Shown piece by piece: positions 1 to 7,216 of a DNA stretch of 11,357 nt. The position numbers were made by a program, and so were the translations under genes. Source of the DNA: Muribaculaceae bacterium (GTDB lineage Bacteria > Bacteroidota > Bacteroidia > Bacteroidales > Muribaculaceae); contig VSPD01000068.1 of the NCBI GenBank assembly GCA_009775125.1, positions 1-11,357 on the forward strand, written 5' to 3'. Every line of letters starts with the position of its first letter. The stretch's first letter is position 1. The notes under the pieces are model-generated. The model saw only the letters and a program-made list of their open reading frames with translations. It was not told the DNA's origin and did no database searches.

Positions 1-138
1 ATCCGACCGCCTCTCTTGGCTTTTTTAAGACGAATTTGCCATTTTCCCACTTGCTGCTGCAAAGTTAGAGTTTATCCAAACGTTATCTTCGACTTTCGGA
101 AACTTAGGACACTTCCAGATTACAGATGAAGATAGTGC
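1..138. other. Leading intergenic stretch, no gene seen
   Basis: I find no credible reading frame here. A run of six T at 21-26 might be the tail of a terminator for a gene outside the window. I looked for a Bacteroidota promoter for the structured element downstream. The best -7-like match is TATCTTCG at 84-91 (7 of 8 positions of TAnnTTTG), but no TTTG or TTG lies at the proper distance upstream, so I do not call a promoter. Confidence 0.4.
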
Positions 139-311
139 AGCGGAAACGCTCAGGGTAGATTATATCCGCCTTGGCAGGATGCGGCAATGTGTCCCGCCTG
201 TTTGGCAATATATAATCTAACGTGGGCTGACCGACTGCTTATCCTTCTGTAACAGGCAGTCCTAAGGCCTCCGAAAGCGGGATAAGCAGGATGAAGTTTC
301 CCACGTTTTTT
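139..311 (+). ncRNA. Candidate structured RNA ending in a terminator-like U-run (family not recognised)
   Basis: Several perfect complementary arms follow one another. AGCG/CGCT at 139-142 and 147-150 close a GAAA (GNRA-type) tetraloop. TAGATTATAT at 156-165 pairs with 210-219 (10 bp) around smaller possible stems (166-169 with 181-184, or 175-178 with 197-200). AACGTGGG at 219-226 pairs with CCCACGTT at 300-307 (8 bp), and within it CTGCTTATCC at 235-244 pairs with GGATAAGCAG at 280-289 (10 bp). The outer 3' arm runs straight into six T (306-311), as in an intrinsic terminator. The T-run places the RNA on the plus strand. It could be a free small RNA, or a 5' leader/attenuator of the small gene starting at 384. 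I checked by eye for SRP RNA, tmRNA, RNase P and common riboswitch cores and saw none. The 5' end is uncertain. Confidence 0.5.
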
Positions 312-383
312 GTACACGTTCTATTTTTTTCGCCGAATCAGGGAAGCAATAGGCGCAAAACTTTTTTTAATTCAACATTTATT

Positions 384-764
384 ATGCGTAAAATTTTAGC
401 ATTGGCTGTTGTGGCTTTGTTTGCTGTTTTTGCAAACAATCATGCCAACGCAGATACGTTGCAGTCGCCTTCTTGTGAGGCCGGCTGTTGCAATGTGTCT
501 GAATGTGATTCAATTGACATACCGGTGTTTATTGTCGACGGCGTGGAGGTGCAGAATCTCAATGGCATTGCACCCGAAGATGTTCTTTCCGTTAGTGTTG
601 TCAAGACTCCGGAGGTAATGAAACTTTTCCGTCCGCGCGTGGGCGGTGTCGTGATTATTGAGACGAAATCAAAGAAATTCCTCAAGCCCATAGTGGAGCG
701 ATATAACAAGATGACCGACGAGCAAAAGAAGAACCGCATCCCCGGCCAGCTTTTGATTCGCTAA
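384..764 (+). CDS. Small exported protein with a stand-alone TonB-receptor plug-like segment
   Basis: 126 residues. The frame is open from 291, but the ATG at 384 is preferred because it begins a classic signal peptide: MRK, a hydrophobic stretch at about 4-18, and a likely cleavage after ANA (about residue 23). The first 31 codons of the longer frame look non-coding and overlap the end of the structured RNA. The mature N-terminus has four clustered cysteines (31, 35, 36, 41) that could form disulfides. Residues 48-95 resemble the plug domain of SusC/TonB-dependent receptors: PVFIVDGVEV, then an acidic-hydrophobic SVSVVK strand and GGVVIIETK, matching the family pattern of VDG..., I.VLKD and NGVI.ITTK. 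There is no barrel; the protein ends about 30 residues later with a charged tail. It lies alone, closed by the terminator at 790. Probably periplasmic; function unknown. It may be a plug-derived accessory or decoy of the TonB system, or an unrelated secreted protein sharing the fold. Confidence 0.8.
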   Translation: MRKILALAVVALFAVFANNHANADTLQSPSCEAGCCNVSECDSIDIPVFIVDGVEVQNLNGIAPEDVLSVSVVKTPEVMKLFRPRVGGVVIIETKSKKFLKPIVERYNKMTDEQKKNRIPGQLLIR

Positions 765-789
765 ATCGTTCTCAATCTGATAATAGCAA

Positions 790-826
790 GACAGGCATCC
801 GCGGAGAGCGGATGCCTGTCGTTTTT
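790..826 (+). terminator. Intrinsic terminator between convergent units
   Basis: A perfect 13-bp stem (790-802 with 808-820), loop GGAGA, followed by GTTTTT. The T-run is on the plus strand, so it ends transcription of the small exported-protein gene. The nqr operon converges from the other side, its last stop codon being at 855. On the minus strand the same stem is followed only by a mixed CTTGCTATTA, so termination of nqr here is plausible but weaker. No other terminator for nqr is visible. Confidence 0.9.
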
Positions 827-854
827 GTAGGGTGGGGGAGGAGTGGGAGAGTGG

Positions 855-2150
855 TTATCCTCCGAAGTTGTCGTAGTGGATGTTGGCGGGGTCGACGCCG
901 AGCGAGTCAAGCATATTGTTCACGGCTGCGCTCATGGGGCCGGGTCCGCACATGTAGTATTCGATGTCCTCGGGTGCCTCGTGGTTTTTGAGGTAGGTGT
1001 CGTAGATTACCTGGTGGACGAAGCCGGGGGTGTATTTCACTCCGGCGGCATCGGCAGCGGGGTCGGGACGGTCGAGGGCAAGGTGGAACTTGAAGTTGGG
1101 GAATTCTTTTTCGAGGTTGAGGAAGTCCTGGAGGTAGAACACTTCGTTGAGGGCGCGTGCGCCGTAGAAGTAGTTCATCACACGGTCGGTGGTGTGGAGG
1201 GTCTTGGTGAGGTGCATGATTTGTGCGCGGAGGGGTGCCATGCCGGCGCCGCCGCCAATCCACATTGCTTCTTTCTTGCTGGCGGTGTCGACGTGGAAGT
1301 CGCCGTAGGGGCCGGACATTATCACCTTGTCGCCGGGTTTGAGCGTGAAGATATAGGAGGAGGCTATACCGGGCATCACGTCCTGGAAGCCGACTTCGGG
1401 CTTGGGTTTGAACGGCGGGGTGGCTATGCGCACGGTGAGCATGATGCGGTCGCCTTCGGCCGGGTAGTTGGCCATGGAGTAGGCGCGCACTGTTGTCTCC
1501 TCGTTTTGGCATTTGAGGCCGAAGAGGCCGAATTTTTGCCATGCAGGGAGGTATTCCTCGCCGATGAGAGATTTGTCGATGTCCTTGTCGTAGTCCATCT
1601 TGTAGGGAGGAATCTTGATTTGGGCGTAGGAACCGGGCTCGAAGTCCATGTGCTCGCCCGGAGGAAGGGCCACGATGAATTCTTTGATGAATGTGGCCAC
1701 ATTCTTGTTGGAGATAACCTCACATTCCCATTCGCGCACGTCGAGCACGGAGGCGGGCACGCCGATGCTCATGTCGGTTTTAACCTTTACCTGGCAGCCC
1801 AGACGCCAATGGTCTTGCATCTGCTTGCGGGTGAAATGGACGGTTTCGGTGGGGAGGATTTCGCCGCCGCCTTCGAATACCTGCACTTTGCACTGGCCGC
1901 ACGAGCCTTTGCCGCCGCATGCGCTCGACAGGAAGATGTTTTCGTTGGCGAGCGATGTGAGGATGGAGGAGCCGGCTTGTGCCTCTACTTCGGTCTGGCC
2001 GTTTATTGTGATTTTCACCTTGCCGCTCTGCACGAGATAGTGCTTGGCTACGAGCAGGATTATAACCAGCAGGAGCGTGACGGCAAGGAAGATGCCCACT
2101 CCGGCAAGGAGCGTGAGTGATGATGCTGATAGAATGATATTTGCTGTCAT
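855..2150 (-). CDS. nqrF: Na+-NQR subunit F, NADH-oxidising flavoprotein with 2Fe-2S ferredoxin domain
   Basis: 431 residues. NqrF takes two electrons from NADH onto FAD and passes them singly through a 2Fe-2S centre into the membrane part of NQR. The ATG at 2150 is chosen: the frame is open to 2336, but that extension is Arg/His-rich, overlaps nqrE and is a shadow. Residues 8-35 form the N-terminal membrane anchor. The ferredoxin domain has C78-x5-C84-x2-C87 and C119, the same spacing as in characterised NqrF. The FAD motif RAYSMANYP begins at R222, a ferredoxin-reductase hallmark. The NADH part includes IGGGAGMAPLR (about 298-308), YYMCGPGPM (about 398-406), and a C-terminal YDNFGG. It is the last gene of the operon, 5 nt after nqrE. 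Confidence 0.97.
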   Translation of the reverse strand: MTANIILSASSLTLLAGVGIFLAVTLLLVIILLVAKHYLVQSGKVKITINGQTEVEAQAGSSILTSLANENIFLSSACGGKGSCGQCKVQVFEGGGEILPTETVHFTRKQMQDHWRLGCQVKVKTDMSIGVPASVLDVREWECEVISNKNVATFIKEFIVALPPGEHMDFEPGSYAQIKIPPYKMDYDKDIDKSLIGEEYLPAWQKFGLFGLKCQNEETTVRAYSMANYPAEGDRIMLTVRIATPPFKPKPEVGFQDVMPGIASSYIFTLKPGDKVIMSGPYGDFHVDTASKKEAMWIGGGAGMAPLRAQIMHLTKTLHTTDRVMNYFYGARALNEVFYLQDFLNLEKEFPNFKFHLALDRPDPAADAAGVKYTPGFVHQVIYDTYLKNHEAPEDIEYYMCGPGPMSAAVNNMLDSLGVDPANIHYDNFGG

Positions 2151-2155
2151 TGCTC

Positions 2156-2773
2156 TTAAATTTTGATGCCTAAGAAACTCATGAAGGCTATGCCCATGAG
2201 TGCGGTGAGGATGAATGTAATGCCGATGCCGCGGAGCGGGCCGGGGATGTTGCTGTACTGTGCGAGGCGTTCGCGGATGGCAGCGATGGCTGTGATGGCG
2301 AGAAGCCAGCCGATGCCCCAGCCGCCGCCGGCGCATACCGCGGTCCAGACAGAGGGGAAGTCGCGCTGTTGCATAAAGAGCGATCCGCCGAGGATGGCGC
2401 AGTTCACGGCGATGAGCGGAAGGAAGATACCGAGCGAGGCATAGAGCGACGGGCTGTATTTTTCCACCACCATTTCCACGAGCTGTGTCATGGAGGCGAT
2501 TACGGCGATAAACATTATAAGCGAAAGGAAGCTGAGGTCGACGTCGGCAAATTCAGGCGACAGCCATGAGAGGGCGCCGGCCGAAAGCACGTAGGTCTGC
2601 ATCAGGTAGTTGATGGGCAGAGTGATTACAAGCATGAATGTCACGGCCACGCCAAGGCCGAAGGCAGTCTTCACATTCTTTGACACGGCCAGGAACGAAC
2701 ACATGCCCAAGAAATAGGCGAAAATCATGTTGTCGACGAAAATCGACCGGATGAATATGTTGAAATTTTCCAT
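2156..2773 (-). CDS. nqrE: Na+-NQR subunit E, integral membrane protein
   Basis: 205 residues, about the normal length, almost entirely hydrophobic helices (around 10-30, 38-58, 82-102, 112-135, 142-165, 180-200). NqrE and NqrD form a pseudo-symmetric pair in the membrane that holds an iron centre between conserved cysteines. Here C25 (MCSFLAV) and C125 (NCAILGG) match these residues and lie at mid-membrane of the two half-repeats. The ATG at 2773 gives the conserved start with FVDNMIFAYFLGMC. It begins 21 nt after nqrD ends, and nqrF starts 5 nt after it. RnfA of the RNF complex is a paralogue, but the complete nqrA-F context settles the name. Confidence 0.97.
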   Translation of the reverse strand: MENFNIFIRSIFVDNMIFAYFLGMCSFLAVSKNVKTAFGLGVAVTFMLVITLPINYLMQTYVLSAGALSWLSPEFADVDLSFLSLIMFIAVIASMTQLVEMVVEKYSPSLYASLGIFLPLIAVNCAILGGSLFMQQRDFPSVWTAVCAGGGWGIGWLLAITAIAAIRERLAQYSNIPGPLRGIGITFILTALMGIAFMSFLGIKI

Positions 2774-2794
2774 ATCTCGTTGTTTTCTTGGGGA

Positions 2795-3421
2795 TTATTG
2801 TTCTTGGAGGTCTTTGTTGCGGCTGCGGTGTACCCAGATTATGCAGGCCACGACGATAAGGGCCATCGGCGGAAGAATCATAAGGCCGTTGTTGGTGTAT
2901 CCGTGGTCGTAGCACCATTGGGGGATTACCTGGCAGCCGAAAAGAGTGCCGGAGCCGAGGAACTCGCGGAAGAAACCGACAATCACGAGTATTATGGCAT
3001 AGCCGCAACCGTTGCCCACGCCGTCGAGGAACGAAGGCCACGGGCGGTTGCCCATCGCAAAGGCTTCGAGGCGTCCCATCAGGATACAGTTGGTGATGAT
3101 AAGGCCGATAAACACCGAGAGCTGCTTGCTCACATCGTAGGCATAGGCTTTGAGCAGCTGGTCGACGATAACGACGAGTCCGGCTACAACCACGAGCTGC
3201 ACGATGATGCGGATATTGGTGGGTATGGTGTTGCGCAGCAACGAGATGATTACGTTGGAGAAAGCGAGCACGGCTATCACGGAGAGGCCCATTACCAGGG
3301 CGGGCTCGAGTTTTGCCGTTACGGCGAGCACCGAGCAGATGCCGAGCACCTGCACCACTACGGGGTTGTTCTTCGAAAACGGATTGAAGAACACTTCTTT
3401 ATAGTTAATCTTTTCAGCCAT
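2795..3421 (-). CDS. nqrD: Na+-NQR subunit D, integral membrane protein
   Basis: 208 residues. It is the partner of NqrE in the membrane core. The NPFSKNNPVVVQVLGICS start (residues 13-30) is typical of the NqrD/RnfE family. C29 and C112 (TNCILMGR) fall at the family's iron-ligand positions. About six hydrophobic helices are visible, and the C-terminus is short and basic (HRSRNKDLQEQ). It starts 2 nt after the nqrC stop codon, so translation is probably coupled. The RnfE paralogue is excluded by the operon. Confidence 0.97.
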   Translation of the reverse strand: MAEKINYKEVFFNPFSKNNPVVVQVLGICSVLAVTAKLEPALVMGLSVIAVLAFSNVIISLLRNTIPTNIRIIVQLVVVAGLVVIVDQLLKAYAYDVSKQLSVFIGLIITNCILMGRLEAFAMGNRPWPSFLDGVGNGCGYAIILVIVGFFREFLGSGTLFGCQVIPQWCYDHGYTNNGLMILPPMALIVVACIIWVHRSRNKDLQEQ

Positions 3422-3423
3422 GG

Positions 3424-4143
3424 TTATTTCGATTCTGTTGAGAGTGTGCGGAGGAATGATTCATAGGGACGCAGGCAGTTGTCGAGCATCGTGCCCACGC
3501 CTTTGGAGGTGATTGTGCCGCCGGAGATGCCGTCGACATAATCCTCGTTGCCTGTCGGCTTTTGTCCTTTTTTCACAACGGCCACGGGCATGAATTGTCC
3601 GTCCTTGAACATGTGCAGTCCGGCAAATTGGTCGGAGAACGCAGGCTTTTCAATTTCGGCGCCAAGTCCGGGCGTCTCGCCCTGGTGGGCGAAGTATGCT
3701 CCATAGAGAGTCGAGCCGTCGGAGTCGAGGGATACATATCCCCAGATGGGGCCCCAGAGGCCTGCGCCGTAGACGGGCAGGATGTATTTGGCGGTGCCGT
3801 CGGCGAGGGTGCATACATACACGGGGAGCTCGCGCAGGGCCTCGTCGGAGGTTTTGCTCTGGGCTTCGACATTTACGTCGAAGGCGTCGCCGTCGACGCG
3901 CGTGCCTTCGGCGTTTACGATGAAACTTTCGGTGATGTATTTGTTGTAGTCGTCGACGACATTGCCTTTATCCGGCGTGATGTGCACCGACGCGAGAATC
4001 TGGCGCATCTTGTCGGCGTTGGCGTTTTCCACTTGGCGGTCTTTGAGCGACAGGGAAGTGAAAGCCAGGGCTGCGCCCACAACCACCACGAGTACCACTA
4101 TATATATTATGGTGTAAACGTTGCTTTGCTTGTTGAGTGCCAT
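3424..4143 (-). CDS. nqrC: Na+-NQR subunit C, periplasmic protein with covalently bound FMN
   Basis: 239 residues. One N-terminal membrane helix (about 9-30) anchors a periplasmic FMN-binding domain. The flavin is expected to be attached through a phosphodiester to a threonine in a SGAT-type motif. Here it reads DGISGGTITS, placing the acceptor at T210, with Gly in place of the usual Ala before Thr. Other family marks are GAGLWGPIWGY (about 126-136) and HQGETPGLGAEI (about 153-164). The protein is somewhat shorter than the roughly 255-260 residues I recall for Vibrio NqrC. Attachment would need an ApbE flavin transferase, which is not in this window. Gaps to nqrB and nqrD are 2 nt each. Confidence 0.97.
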   Translation of the reverse strand: MALNKQSNVYTIIYIVVLVVVVGAALAFTSLSLKDRQVENANADKMRQILASVHITPDKGNVVDDYNKYITESFIVNAEGTRVDGDAFDVNVEAQSKTSDEALRELPVYVCTLADGTAKYILPVYGAGLWGPIWGYVSLDSDGSTLYGAYFAHQGETPGLGAEIEKPAFSDQFAGLHMFKDGQFMPVAVVKKGQKPTGNEDYVDGISGGTITSKGVGTMLDNCLRPYESFLRTLSTESK

Positions 4144-4145
4144 TG

Positions 4146-5363
4146 TTACGAAAGTTTAGCGGTGAGACGTTTCTGGCGGCGGCGTATGTTGGCTTGCACC
4201 ACGCAGTAGTCGATAAGCGGGGCGAAAGCGTTCATCAGCAGCACGGCGAGCATGGCGCCTTCGGGGTAGCCGTTGTTGTATGTGCGGATAAGCACTGCGA
4301 TTACGCCGATGAGCAGGCCGTATATGTATTTGCCTGTGTTGGTGCGGGCTGCCGTCACGGGGTCGGTGGCCATGAACACGGCGGCGAATGCAAAGCCGCC
4401 ATAGATGAGCTGGTCGACGGGCGTGAGGTAAGAAGCGGGGTAGGTGGGGGTGGCGCATGTGTTGGCAATCCAGCCCATGACAAGGCCGCCGGCCACTACC
4501 GACAGCATGATGCGCCAGTTGCCGATGCCGGAGGCGAGCAGGATTATGGCGCCGATGATGATGCAGAGCGTGGAGGTTTCGCCAAACGAGCCGGGGATGA
4601 GGCCTATGAAAGCGTCCCAGGAAGAAATCACGGTGTCGCCGATGCCGTGGAGCGTGAAGTCGCCCGACGATGCCGTGGCGATTTGTCCCAGGGGAGTGGC
4701 GCAGGTGAAGTTGTCGGGAGCCACGGGACCGAAGCCGAACATGGGCTGTGTGGCCACGAACACGCTGTCGCCCGACATCTTGGCGGGATAAGCGAAGAAC
4801 AGGAACGCGCGGGTGACGAGCGCGATGTTGAACACGTTATATCCCGTGCCGCCAAACACTTCCTTGGCGAAAATCACGGCGAACGCCACAGCCACGGCGA
4901 GCATCCACAGCGGAGTCTCGACGGGGATAATCATTGGCACGAGGATGCCGGTGACGAGGAATCCTTCCTGGATTTCTTCGCCGCGAATCTGGGCAACGAT
5001 GAACTCGATGCCGAGGCCCACGGCGTAGGCCACCACCACTTTGGGCAGGATGGCGAGGAAGCCGTAGAACATCAGCGACCAGAAGGGCAGGTTGTCGGTG
5101 ATGCCGCACGCGAGCCAGTGCTGGTAGCCCGTGTTGTACATTCCGAAAAAGAAACACGGCATCAAGGCGAGCACCACGGTGATCATGGTGCGCTTGGAGT
5201 CGATGCTGTCGTGGATGTGCACTCCGCCCGAGCGTTTCGCTGTCGACCGCGGAGTAAACAGGAACGTGTCCATGCCGTCGAACACCGAGTGAAGTTTCTC
5301 GAACTTTCCTCCGGGCTCGAAATTCGGACGGATGCGGTCCATATAATTCCGTAAAGCTTTCAA
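4146..5363 (-). CDS. nqrB: Na+-NQR subunit B, membrane subunit with covalent FMN and riboflavin
   Basis: 405 residues, close to the usual length. It is the largest membrane subunit; in studied complexes it binds covalent FMN, riboflavin and the quinone site and takes part in the Na+ path. The N-terminal about 55 residues are cytoplasmic. The rest holds about ten helices. The motif PGSFGETSTL (257-266) corresponds to the covalent FMN site, with T263 the likely acceptor. The conserved EEIQEGFLVTGILVPMIIP (about 129-147) and ATDPVTAARTNTGKYIYG (about 322-339) are also seen. The ATG at 5363 gives the expected start. It lies 44 nt after nqrA and 2 nt before nqrC. Confidence 0.97.
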   Translation of the reverse strand: MKALRNYMDRIRPNFEPGGKFEKLHSVFDGMDTFLFTPRSTAKRSGGVHIHDSIDSKRTMITVVLALMPCFFFGMYNTGYQHWLACGITDNLPFWSLMFYGFLAILPKVVVAYAVGLGIEFIVAQIRGEEIQEGFLVTGILVPMIIPVETPLWMLAVAVAFAVIFAKEVFGGTGYNVFNIALVTRAFLFFAYPAKMSGDSVFVATQPMFGFGPVAPDNFTCATPLGQIATASSGDFTLHGIGDTVISSWDAFIGLIPGSFGETSTLCIIIGAIILLASGIGNWRIMLSVVAGGLVMGWIANTCATPTYPASYLTPVDQLIYGGFAFAAVFMATDPVTAARTNTGKYIYGLLIGVIAVLIRTYNNGYPEGAMLAVLLMNAFAPLIDYCVVQANIRRRQKRLTAKLS

Positions 5364-5407
5364 GATATATGAGTTTTTATTGTTTACAATGTTTTTTCGG
5401 TCGCTGT

Positions 5408-6748
5408 TTATTCAAGTTCCTTGCGCATGTAGTCGAGGCCTTCGCGCACGATCTGCTGAACGGGGATTTTAGAAGTGTCGACGTATTCGCAAAGGGCAAG
5501 GTCCTCGGGAATCACTTCGTAGATGCCGAGTTTTTCCATTTCTTCGATGTTGCGGCCCAATATGGCTTTGATGAGATATTCGGACATGATGTCCATGGGG
5601 AGCACCTTGTCGTATTCGCCCGACATGATCATGGCGCGGCGTCCGCCGAGGATGCGGGCGTCGGGGGTGAATGCGCGGCCCAGGAAGTGGCCGGGGAAAG
5701 TGCGGCTTGTGCTTTGCTTCGAGGGCGACATCGATGCCCAGCCCATGAATTCCTCCACGTCGTCGCCTTCGGGGATAACGGTAATCTGCCGGTAGGGGAA
5801 GCGCAGGTAGTCGCTGCCGTCGACGGCGGTGCCGGTGAGCACGTTGCCGGAAATTATGCGTACATGGTGGTCGGTCTTGGCCAGCCGTCCGTCGATGATA
5901 GAGCTTATTTGTGCTCCTTCCACGGTTTTTACAAGCGCAGGCTCTTTAACCTCGGAGCCTGTTACGGCCACGATTGTCGAGCAGTCGACAGCGCCTTTTG
6001 TTGCCACGACACCTATTTTATATAAGGTGACGACATCGAGCGTCCACACGATGTCGCCCTTGTTGATCGGGGCGATGTTTGCGATCTGCACGCCCACGTT
6101 GCCCGAAGGGTGCGGGCCTTCGACCGTGACCATCTCGGCTCCTGCCACGGCTCCCATCGTCCAGTCCTTTCCTACGGAAAGGTAGATTTTGCCCGCGGTA
6201 AGCTCCGACAGGAGTTTTACGGCGGCTTCGAGCTCGGCTTTGTGTCCGTCGACAATCTTGGTCATCGGCACGGCCAGGGGGGCGGTGTCGAGGGCGGTGA
6301 TGAAAATGTCGCGCGGAGTCTCGCCGGTGCGGGGCACGATGCCATAAGGGCGGCGGCGCATACGCGCGAGCATGCCGGTGGCGGCGAGCAGCGAAATGGC
6401 CGCCTCGCGGCTGTACACGCCGGAGTTCTTGAATCCGAGCGCGGCGTCGGTGCCGTCGGGCTCCACTACCACGCGCTCGATTTTGCGGCGTTCGCCGCGT
6501 ACCACGGCGGCGACGCGTCCGGCTACCGGCGACACGATTTTTACATTTTCATCATTTTTGTCTCTCAACAGGGGCGAGCCTGCCTTCACGGTGTCGCCCT
6601 CCTTGACTTCCGGCTTGGGCGTGAATCCCGGGAAATCGTCGGGTGTCACAGCCACCGACTGCGGCTGCGAGGCCGTCACGACTTTTGCCGCAGGGTCGAC
6701 AGCTCCTGCCAGCTTGATGTCAAGGCCTTTTTTTATCTGAATATTCAT
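5408..6748 (-). CDS. nqrA: Na+-NQR subunit A, peripheral cytoplasmic subunit
   Basis: 446 residues, the normal length. It is the first gene of the nqrABCDEF operon. NqrA is a cytoplasmic subunit related to RnfC that sits on NqrB and has been linked to quinone binding. It starts IKKGLDIKLAGA, the family signature. A barrel-sandwich (biotinyl/lipoyl-like) segment at about 40-96 is recognisable by FTPKPEVKEGDTVKAGSPLL followed by SPVAGRV. The C-terminal part carries FPGHFLG and LPMDIMSEYLIKAIL. No NQR subunit binds a cofactor in this one in most studies, and none is evident here. No Shine-Dalgarno sequence precedes the ATG, as is usual in this phylum. Confidence 0.97.
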   Translation of the reverse strand: MNIQIKKGLDIKLAGAVDPAAKVVTASQPQSVAVTPDDFPGFTPKPEVKEGDTVKAGSPLLRDKNDENVKIVSPVAGRVAAVVRGERRKIERVVVEPDGTDAALGFKNSGVYSREAAISLLAATGMLARMRRRPYGIVPRTGETPRDIFITALDTAPLAVPMTKIVDGHKAELEAAVKLLSELTAGKIYLSVGKDWTMGAVAGAEMVTVEGPHPSGNVGVQIANIAPINKGDIVWTLDVVTLYKIGVVATKGAVDCSTIVAVTGSEVKEPALVKTVEGAQISSIIDGRLAKTDHHVRIISGNVLTGTAVDGSDYLRFPYRQITVIPEGDDVEEFMGWASMSPSKQSTSRTFPGHFLGRAFTPDARILGGRRAMIMSGEYDKVLPMDIMSEYLIKAILGRNIEEMEKLGIYEVIPEDLALCEYVDTSKIPVQQIVREGLDYMRKELE

Positions 6749-6791
6749 ATACGAACAATAAACGTGGATTTTCGGTAGAAATGCAAAAATG

Positions 6792-6817
6792 TGTCGCCAA
6801 AAGGAGGTTTGGCGTCA
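6792..6817 (-). other. Hairpin in the nqrA 5' leader with CCUCCU loop
   Basis: A perfect 7-bp inverted repeat (6795-6801 with 6808-6814) lies 44-66 nt upstream of the nqrA ATG. Read on the minus strand, the stem is CGCCAAA/TTTGGCG and the loop is CCTCCT. ACACATTTTT follows, an incomplete terminator-like tail. It could be a leader control hairpin or an operator. CCUCCU equals the anti-Shine-Dalgarno sequence of many bacteria, but this may be chance. Confidence 0.4.
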
Positions 6818-6828
6818 TAATTAAAGCG

Positions 6829-6860
6829 CAAAATTACAAATTTTTCTTCATTAATTAAAC
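6829..6860 (-). promoter_or_regulatory. Possible promoter of the nqr operon
   Basis: On the minus strand, TAATTTTG (complement of 6829-6836) fits the Bacteroidota -7 box TAnnTTTG. It would start RNA about 70-75 nt before nqrA. The -33 element is poor: only GTTT (complement of 6857-6860) lies at the right distance. Another -7 match, TATATTTG (complement of 7083-7090), also lacks a good -33 box. Confidence 0.35.
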
Positions 6861-6959
6861 ATATTTCACAAATTATTCGGAGTTTTTGCGTAAATACAGC
6901 CGTGAAATCTTAAAAATATTTATTTTTTGCATCAAGTGTTAATTTTTTGGCCGTAAAAT

Positions 6960-6990
6960 TTTGACAATACAAATAAAAGGGATACCTTTG
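6960..6990 (+). promoter_or_regulatory. Bacteroidota-type promoter for the exbB-exbD-exbD-tonB operon
   Basis: TTTG at 6960-6963, a 19-nt spacer, and TACCTTTG at 6983-6990 match the phylum consensus TTTG / TAnnTTTG with its usual 19-21 nt spacing. The start of transcription would be at about 6996-6998. This leaves a leader of about 220 nt before exbB. Confidence 0.75.
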
Positions 6991-6997
6991 CCTTACG

Positions 6998-7216
6998 TTT
7001 TAAATAATGCTGAAGGCGCCATTACGCGTTTTCCGCGTGAAAACGATGAAAAGTGCCATGAAATAATTCCAATCAATATCGGCAAATATAAATAGCGCAA
7101 GCATTTATCATATTGCATAAAACTCTTAAATCTCGATCTCTCCCCGGTGTAGAATAGAAACATTATTAATCAATAAACCAAATACTTAACATTTTTTCTC
7201 TAATCAAGTTTTTAAC
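6998..7216 (+). other. Long 5' leader of the exbB operon with a small hairpin
   Basis: No reading frame is visible in this roughly 220-nt AT-rich stretch. Near its start is a perfect hairpin CGTTTTC/GAAAACG (7027-7033 with 7039-7045, 5-nt loop). It can be enclosed by GGCGC (7015-7019) pairing with GTGCC (7053-7057) with one G-U pair. The remaining leader is AT-rich and little structured, with a pyrimidine-rich TTTTTTCTCT (about 7193-7202) shortly before the ATG. The length suggests post-transcriptional control or a second promoter nearer the gene, but I recognise no known riboswitch. Confidence 0.4.

Noticed and set aside
291..383. Longer start for the small exported protein
   Set aside because: It would bury the signal peptide behind 31 residues and overlap the structured RNA's end; the ATG at 384 begins a normal signal peptide.
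843..2120. Plus-strand open frame of 425 codons opposite nqrF
   Set aside because: The translation is a Val/Gly/His/Glu-rich mirror of nqrF codons without domain character; nqrF has all its motifs.
2151..2336. N-terminal extension of nqrF by 62 codons
   Set aside because: Arg/His-rich, overlaps nqrE and lacks family similarity; the ATG at 2150 gives the normal NqrF start.
4137..5354. Plus-strand open frame of 405 codons opposite nqrB
   Set aside because: Low-complexity Gly/His/Glu/Ala-rich product caused by codon bias of the GC-rich nqrB on the other strand.
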